The position numbers were made by a program, and so were the translations under genes. 9,805 nt of DNA. Source: JBEKJU01 sp050011095 (GTDB taxonomy: Bacteria; Desulfobacterota; Syntrophorhabdia; Syntrophorhabdales; WCHB1-27). Where the stretch lies: NCBI GenBank assembly GCA_050011095.1, contig JBEKJU010000122.1:1-9805 (forward strand), read 5' to 3'. The first letter of the stretch is position 1. Each line of letters begins with the position of its first letter. Of this stretch, positions 6,490 to 9,805 are shown piece after piece. Under the pieces are notes generated by a model that did not search any database, had not been told where the DNA came from, and saw only the letters and a program-made list of their open reading frames with translations.

Positions 6490-7075
6490 TCTTGACAGCA
6501 AGTCGAGTTATTAATCCTTTTACATCAAGGCGAATACCCCACATGCCTGGCTTAAGTTCAAGTACCTCTTCGGTGGTACTTTCGTCTTTGTCGTCTGGCA
6601 ATGGTTGTAATAGCAATGAGTAGAGGCAACACTGCGTATAATGCAAAGGAGAAAGGTGTTGATAGCGTCGCCTCCAGTCGTCGTCGCGGATATTCTCTTC
6701 TTTCTCCAGCTTCGCAAATGCTCTGCTTTTGTCGATAGAGTCAAAATATCGAATTATTTCAGATGCGAAGAAACCAAATATAAGGAATGATACTTCCGGA
6801 CAGAAGTTCGAGAAGCAATTAGGCACGGAACCACCGCTTATAGATGTGGTTTGTTCCCCTATCGTTGGCCATATGTCCTTAGTCTTCCAATATGTCAGAA
6901 GCTTCTCGTCTTCCTCCTTAGCGATTTTGGTTGATATTCCAGCCTCACCGACTAAACTGAGGCTTTGGTAATATCGCGGACATCTCCTGACTGTAGCATA
7001 TGGACATCTGAGGACGACGCCCTTGTTAGTACCTATGGCTTCATACCACCCAAGATCTGGGTGAATATATTCCAT
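6455..7075 (-). CDS. Cys-containing protein of unknown function, C-terminus altered by IS21
   Basis: I do not recognise this family. The ATG at 7075 has AAGGA about 9 bases upstream. Residues 1-193 are native. The last 13 (VKSQGN...) are read from the IS21 end to a stop at 6455 and replace the original five-residue tail KWWLR, for a native length of 198. Visible traits are a Cys pair near residues 24-32 (CPYATVRRCPRYYQS), further Cys in the middle (NCFSNFCPE), a hydrophobic stretch around VSFLIFGFFASEII, and a charged part with EKEENIRDDDWRRRYQ. No signal peptide is evident. The hydrophobic stretch is short and may be a buried helix. The gene is the upstream partner of the FRG-domain gene now at 1-366. 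The small change at the C-terminus may leave it functional, while the insertion probably cuts transcription of the FRG gene. Confidence 0.7.
   Translation of the reverse strand: MEYIHPDLGWYEAIGTNKGVVLRCPYATVRRCPRYYQSLSLVGEAGISTKIAKEEDEKLLTYWKTKDIWPTIGEQTTSISGGSVPNCFSNFCPEVSFLIFGFFASEIIRYFDSIDKSRAFAKLEKEENIRDDDWRRRYQHLSPLHYTQCCLYSLLLQPLPDDKDESTTEEVLELKPGMWGIRLDVKGLITRLAVKSQGNSPPPGPP
6498..6504. repeat. Target site duplication of the IS21 element, right copy
   Basis: GCAAGTC directly follows the right IS end (CTTGACA) and equals 489-495. Collapsing the two copies restores an open frame across the flanks. Confidence 0.85.
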
Positions 7076-7266
7076 ATGCTTCGTCCTTATTAAAATTTAG
7101 CGCTCGGAGCCTGTTTTTTGGCAACCCGGTGAAACAACTTGTTAGCCTTTCTATCGTTTACCAGTTATTCTCAAGCAACGCAAGATATTTTTGAAGATTA
7201 TGGATAACAGGAAGAAGCTAACAGCCAAGCGGTCACGTTCGATATTAAATTATCGAGTCTCCGCCT
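7076..7266. other. Intergenic stretch between the HrpB remnant and the Cys-containing gene
   Basis: It is AT-richer than the surroundings. It must hold the promoter of the gene at 6455-7075, but no clear -35/-10 pair with 16-18 bp spacing stands out. I see no RNA gene, repeat or terminator. Confidence 0.5.
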
Positions 7267-7968
7267 TCATTTCGTTTTGCGGGATGTCTTGTGGGTGGGC
7301 ACGGCGTTCCAGGGATCGTCCGGCCAGGGATGCTTGGGATAGCGTCCTTGCAACTCCTTCTTCACCTGGGGGTAGCCGTTTTCCCAGAACCCCTTCAGGT
7401 CTCGGGTGATCTGAACGGGACGACCCGCTGGGGACAGAAGATGAACGAGGACCGCCACGCGCCCGCCTGCCACCGTGGGAGTTACGGCGAGGCCAAAGAG
7501 CTCCTGGAGTTTGACCGCCAGAATGGGCAATTCTCCGGCGGCATAGTTCAGGGCGACAGTACGGCCGCTTGGGACGGCCAGCGCCGCCGGGGCGTCTTTG
7601 TCGAGGCGGTAGCTCTGCTGCCTGGAAAGCATCGCTTTCAGGGCCGGGACGAGCTTGAGCCCGGCAAGCTGCTCTTTCGTGCGGATGCCTGAAAACCAAG
7701 GGGCGAGCCAGCCTTCAGGGGACGCAAGGAGGGCAACTTCCGTCATATCGGGCCAGGCATCCGTTGGGAACGTCCTCCGCAAGAGGGCGAGCCGCCCCTG
7801 CAATTGCCTGACATCTTCGGTGAAGGTCAGGGAGGCGGCTCCGGAACGGACCGCCTGACACAGGATCGGGACGGCTTCTTCATCGGGGGCGGAGAAAGGT
7901 ATTGCCGAGAGGGTCAGTGCCCCCAGCTTTTCGGTTATGATGGAAAGAATGCGTCCTACGGGTGCCAC
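7267..7968 (-). pseudogene. hrpB: ATP-dependent helicase HrpB, C-terminal remnant
   Basis: These 233 residues match the end of HrpB, a DEAH-box helicase of about 800 or more residues. Diagnostic parts are LGALTLSAIPF near the start, WLAPWFSGI in the middle, then LAVPSG, VKLQELFGLAVTP, VHLLSPAGRPVQITRDLKGFW and the near-terminal KELQGRYPKHPWPDDPW. All helicase motor motifs (Walker A, DEAH, motif VI) are missing. The frame stays open only nine codons upstream of the GTG at 7968, to a stop at 7996-7998, and those codons do not look like HrpB. The gene is therefore cut at its 5' side near 7970-7995, and the fragment is a remnant even though its frame is clean. No stop or frameshift within the remaining part suggests the break is fairly recent. 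Confidence 0.88.
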
Positions 7969-7976
7969 AGCCCAAC

Positions 7977-8075
7977 ATGGAACAGGCAGTCGAAGTTATG
8001 AAAAAGAAGGGCGTGTATGGGACCGTCTCAAACCTCGGCGGAACCCAGAAAAAACAGGTTAGCGGCAAAAAGTAG
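7977..8075 (+). other. Possible short gene tail, 32 codons, Lys-rich
   Basis: An open frame reads from ATG 7977 to TAG 8073-8075 and gives MEQAVEVMKKKGVYGT then a Lys- and Gly-rich end. It looks like the C-terminus of a larger protein, but I cannot assign a family. It starts right where the HrpB remnant is broken, so 7970-7995 may be a rearrangement junction between two truncated genes facing each other. Weak evidence. Confidence 0.25.
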
Positions 8076-8125
8076 GCGATCATAGTCCTGAGGGAGGTAT
8101 TGTGGCTGGGATAACCCGTCGTAAC

Positions 8126-8367
8126 ATTGTTCGGGCGTGGTCCCCTTGTTGTCAGGCCAGCCAACATGTGACGCGTGCGATCTTCGTCATTTCTGCCCGA
8201 GAATCGCCGGCACCTACCAGGACTATCAAGTCCGCTGTCCCACTCCACCACACCCATTGAGCTTTCTGACCACGTTCACCGATGTTCGGAAGCTGTACTC
8301 GTTTGAAAGGGGAAGGAAAATCTATCCGACCCGATCTGGCCTACCGGAAGCACCGACTTGTAAGTGA
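8126..8367 (+). pseudogene. Frameshifted relic with endonuclease III/MutY-type Fe-S motif
   Basis: The frame from 8158 reads QPTCDACDLRHFCPR, giving C-x2-C-x5-C, the last three ligands of the [4Fe-4S] loop in Nth/MutY DNA glycosylases (C-x6-C-x2-C-x5-C). The missing first ligand lies just upstream in another frame: SPCCQA at 8141-8158. Fourteen bases, not 18, separate that Cys codon (8150-8152) from the next (8167), so a 4-base deletion would explain the shift. Upstream the frame has a stop at 8122-8124, and nothing of the glycosylase HhH core is visible. The part after CPR is not recognisable, and the frame ends at 8367. It seems to be the decayed C-terminus of a base-excision glycosylase. 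A chance Cys pattern is the alternative. Confidence 0.4.
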
Positions 8368-8444
8368 TTGGAAGTCTTACGAAAGAATAAGTGGCGGAAG
8401 TGCACGGGAATTAAACTCACCTGTAAAGAGAATGGGTATATGCA

Positions 8445-8466
8445 AGGCGGGCAGGGCCTGCCGCCT
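8445..8466 (-). terminator. GC-rich imperfect hairpin downstream of the mqsA-like gene
   Basis: AGGCGG and CAG pair with CTG and CCGCCT around a GGC loop, with one bulged G. It lies about 23 bp after the stop of the minus-strand gene at 8489-8872. No T-run follows on either strand, so intrinsic termination is doubtful. Confidence 0.25.
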
Positions 8467-8488
8467 GTATCGTATGGTTGAAGCCTAA

Positions 8489-8872
8489 TCAGGCCGCGGT
8501 CTTATCCTGCGGCAGTTTAAGCAGCCTCAACGCCTCCGGGTCGTGATCGAGCAGCCTGAGGGCGCTGCTGATAGCCCTGCTCGGCATGAGGTCACCGCTC
8601 TCGTACCTCTGGAACGCGCGCGGCCCGCCGCCGATCAGCTGGCCCGTCGCCGTCTGGCTGAGGCCGAGCTTTTTGCGGATGCGGCGTATGTCTTCGGGCT
8701 CGAGCAGTCCCTCGCTGCGCGCCTTGAGACGGTTCAAAACGTGGTCGGAAACCACGGCGTCCTTGCCGGTATGGATGCTCTCGTCTGACGAGTCGCAGTA
8801 CCATCCGGGCATATCGATGGTGATGCTTTCGCCCTTGTAGGTAAATGTCATAGGCCGAACGTCCCGGTACAT
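8489..8872 (-). CDS. MqsA-type antitoxin lacking an intact zinc finger
   Basis: The gene encodes 127 residues. The C-terminal part is an Xre-like helix-turn-helix (about 58-96: EPEDIRRIRKKLGLSQ, then the GGGPRAFQRYESGD turn), as in MqsA, which binds its own operator and neutralises an MqsR toxin. The N-terminal part (DVRPMTFTYKGESITIDMPGWYC) matches the MqsA zinc domain but starts late. The first CxxC pair is absent. Just upstream, in frame, SGAP stands where CGAP would be expected, preceded by a TAG stop. Of the second pair only C26 remains (CDSSDE in place of CxxC). GGAG lies about 6 bases before the ATG, so the short form can be translated. No MqsR-like gene lies upstream (8873-8992 holds none). 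It may be an orphan regulator or a decaying antitoxin. Its 3' neighbour is the relic region. Confidence 0.8.
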   Translation of the reverse strand: MYRDVRPMTFTYKGESITIDMPGWYCDSSDESIHTGKDAVVSDHVLNRLKARSEGLLEPEDIRRIRKKLGLSQTATGQLIGGGPRAFQRYESGDLMPSRAISSALRLLDHDPEALRLLKLPQDKTAA

Positions 8873-8992
8873 CGGTGCTCCGGAAAGTTTCTATGCGGAA
8901 TGCCTAAGAAAGTCGCAACGGTATGGGGCAACCATTAAAGCCACCAGTCGAATCCACATCACATCATCCAGATCTCGGCAACCTGCAAATCT

Positions 8993-9349
8993 TTAGTAGC
9001 CGAACTCAGCCTCAAAAGAATCGAAACAGACAAGTGGTTTAACGGCCTTCTTTTCCTTGCGCAGTTCGACAATTCCATACTGCTCCATGTTCTTTAGCGT
9101 CCGGCTGAGGTTACCAGGGCTTCGCCCCGTAGCATCAGCGAGCTCTTTTAACGAGCCGGGAGCGCGTTCCTTGATTATTTTCAACAGCTCTCTGTTCTTA
9201 CTGCTCAGCACCTGGGCAAGCGACTCCAACGAATCGAACCATACCTTCGGCTCTCCTTTTCCGGGTTTCCGCTTGCCCTCGGCAATGTCCAGCGTATATT
9301 GCTTAAACTTATCACGCGACATAATGCCTATCTCCATTTTGCGGACCAT
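8993..9349 (-). CDS. TumA-type antitoxin with winged helix-turn-helix
   Basis: The start chosen is ATG 9349, where AAAGGAGG lies 6 bases upstream; this gives 118 residues. An upstream in-frame ATG at 9385 would overlap the toxin gene and lacks such a site. Residues about 50-100 form a MarR-like winged helix (ELLKIIKERAPGSLKELADATGRSPGNLSRTL, here as two joined helices, then the wing YGIVELRKEKKAV). The N-terminus (FKQYTLDIAEGKRKPGKGEPKVWFDS) is typical of HVO_A0114-like regulators paired with TumE toxins. The gene follows the toxin by 19 bp on the same strand, so the pair is an operon. It likely neutralises the toxin and represses the promoter at 9729-9757 by binding the inverted repeat at 9732-9748. 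Confidence 0.85.
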   Translation of the reverse strand: MVRKMEIGIMSRDKFKQYTLDIAEGKRKPGKGEPKVWFDSLESLAQVLSSKNRELLKIIKERAPGSLKELADATGRSPGNLSRTLKNMEQYGIVELRKEKKAVKPLVCFDSFEAEFGY

Positions 9350-9368
9350 GAAGGACCTCCTTTCCCGG

Positions 9369-9722
9369 TCAGACGTATTCTTCAACCGTATTCCAAAAAT
9401 CTTTCAGCAACTGGGCTGCGGAATCAAATTCATAGGGATAAATCCGGTTTTGTTTATGGACGTGATCCCACGTCAGTTTACGTGCCTGATATCTGCCTTT
9501 TTTCGGCAGCCCTCCATGGGCGTTATCATATCCGACAATTCTCAAATTGTTCCTGTCGTGCAGAGTGAGCGAATACCTTATCCCGTGCGGGACTTCTCCG
9601 GTTGGCTCGACCATCCAAACGTCAAATTTGACCCAATATCCTCCTGATATGTGAAAAACCATACCATTCAGATCCAGCAAGAAGCGAAGCCCGTAATCAC
9701 CGTCAGGCAAATCAGTTGCCAT
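9369..9722 (-). CDS. TumE-family toxin of a toxin-antitoxin pair
   Basis: This 117-residue protein has the landmarks of the TumE toxin family (DUF6516): YWVKFDVWMVEPT (29-41), PHGIRYSLTLHD (45-56), LRIVGYDNAHG (60-70), KGRYQARKLTWDHVH (75-89) and the C-terminal YEFDSAAQLLKDFW (97-110). Conserved Arg, Tyr, Asp and His residues in the middle are candidates for the active site. The toxic activity of this family is not well settled, so I name no reaction. The toxin comes first, then the antitoxin 19 bp later, which is the order usual for TumE/TumA and the reverse of many type II systems. The ATG at 9722 begins just seven bases after a consensus-like -10 box, so the mRNA may be leaderless. A later ATG (codon 21) lies inside the conserved part and is unlikely. 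Confidence 0.85.
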   Translation of the reverse strand: MATDLPDGDYGLRFLLDLNGMVFHISGGYWVKFDVWMVEPTGEVPHGIRYSLTLHDRNNLRIVGYDNAHGGLPKKGRYQARKLTWDHVHKQNRIYPYEFDSAAQLLKDFWNTVEEYV

Positions 9723-9728
9723 GTGTAA

Positions 9729-9757
9729 ACATTATCACCAGATGATAACTATGTCAA
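9729..9757 (-). promoter_or_regulatory. Sigma-70 type promoter of the TumE/TumA operon
   Basis: On the minus strand TTGACA (9757-9752), a perfect -35 box, is followed after 17 bases by TAATGT (9734-9729). The ATG of the toxin begins seven bases after the -10, so the predicted transcript start falls on or beside the start codon. Confidence 0.75.
9732..9748. promoter_or_regulatory. Inverted repeat operator in the promoter spacer
   Basis: TTATCA and TGATAA are perfect inverted halves with a 5-bp centre. They lie in the spacer and overlap the -10 box. A regulator bound here would block RNA polymerase. The TumA-type protein is the natural candidate, as toxin-antitoxin operons are usually self-repressed. 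Confidence 0.65.
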
Positions 9758-9805
9758 GAGCCCGGATAAATGCCGCGGCTGCCCATGTCCTGCTGGCTGC
9801 CCGCT

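Larger units (their letters stand above)
496..6497 (+). mobile_element. IS21-family insertion sequence, interrupted by a RIT element
   Basis: The ends match as inverted repeats. The left begins TGTCGAGGGCC, and the right read inward begins TGTCAAGAGCC; similarity continues through the GGTA-TCCCCAC block. Between them are istA and istB in the standard order, with the 4-base ATGA overlap. The flanks carry a 7-bp direct duplication. Without the nested 3.47-kb RIT insertion the element would be about 2.53 kb, within the usual IS21 range. Several subterminal copies of one 18-bp repeat occur at both ends, a known trait of this family, where IstA binds multiple end sites. The transposase gene is split, so the copy should be unable to move unless IstA is supplied from elsewhere. 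Confidence 0.92.

Noticed and set aside
7250..7699. 149-residue minus-strand frame inside the HrpB remnant
   Set aside because: The overlapping frame 7267-7968 has strong HrpB signatures; this one is Arg- and Pro-rich with no recognisable motif.
7880..8257. 125-residue minus-strand frame
   Set aside because: It overlaps the HrpB remnant and the glycosylase relic, and shows no domain or ribosome site.
8873..8992. Search for an MqsR toxin gene upstream of the MqsA-like gene
   Set aside because: Only short frames with stops are present and none shows MqsR features.
9057..9647. 196-residue plus-strand frame across the toxin-antitoxin pair
   Set aside because: It is antisense to both TumE and TumA frames, which have family motifs and expression signals.

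Overview
The window looks like an accessory region of a bacterial chromosome or large plasmid. It has moderately high GC and carries nested mobile elements, two antitoxin-type loci and several gene remnants. No gene gives a firm taxonomic placement. The general flavour (IS21, recombinase trio, TumE/TumA, MqsA variant) would fit a Desulfobacterota-like or other anaerobic environmental bacterium, but that is an inference.

Positions 1-495 and 6498-7075 hold a minus-strand gene pair that an insertion has split apart. The first gene is a Cys-containing protein of unknown function (7075 down to 6498, originally ending at 470). The second is an FRG-domain protein (366 down to 1, running off the window). 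An IS21-family element at 496-6497 sits six codons before the end of the first gene. It is flanked by a 7-bp target duplication (GCAAGTC), so the original gene end can be rebuilt.

The IS21 element has istA and istB on the plus strand and several copies of a GCCAAGGTAATTCCCCAC-type repeat at its ends. Its istA is itself interrupted by a second element of about 3.47 kb (roughly 1306-4775). This is a recombinase-in-trio (RIT) element: three tyrosine recombinases in a row on the minus strand, joined by ATGA overlaps, all with complete R-K-HxxR-H-Y catalytic sets, between 87-bp perfect inverted repeats. It entered exactly at the codons for the second catalytic Asp (TPDN motif) of the DDE transposase. 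The IS21 transposase is therefore broken, while istB and the three recombinases look intact. The left end carries an extra 26 bp with a 22-bp perfect palindrome that resembles a recombinase core site.

Positions 7100-8490 look like gene decay. They hold the C-terminal quarter of the helicase HrpB (minus strand), a small possible gene tail on the plus strand, and a frameshifted relic of an endonuclease III/MutY-type iron-sulfur motif. Positions 8489-9805 carry, on the minus strand, an MqsA-type antitoxin that has lost most of its zinc finger and has no visible MqsR partner. Upstream of it is a complete TumE-TumA type toxin-antitoxin pair with a strong promoter, an inverted repeat in the promoter spacer and an apparently leaderless toxin mRNA.
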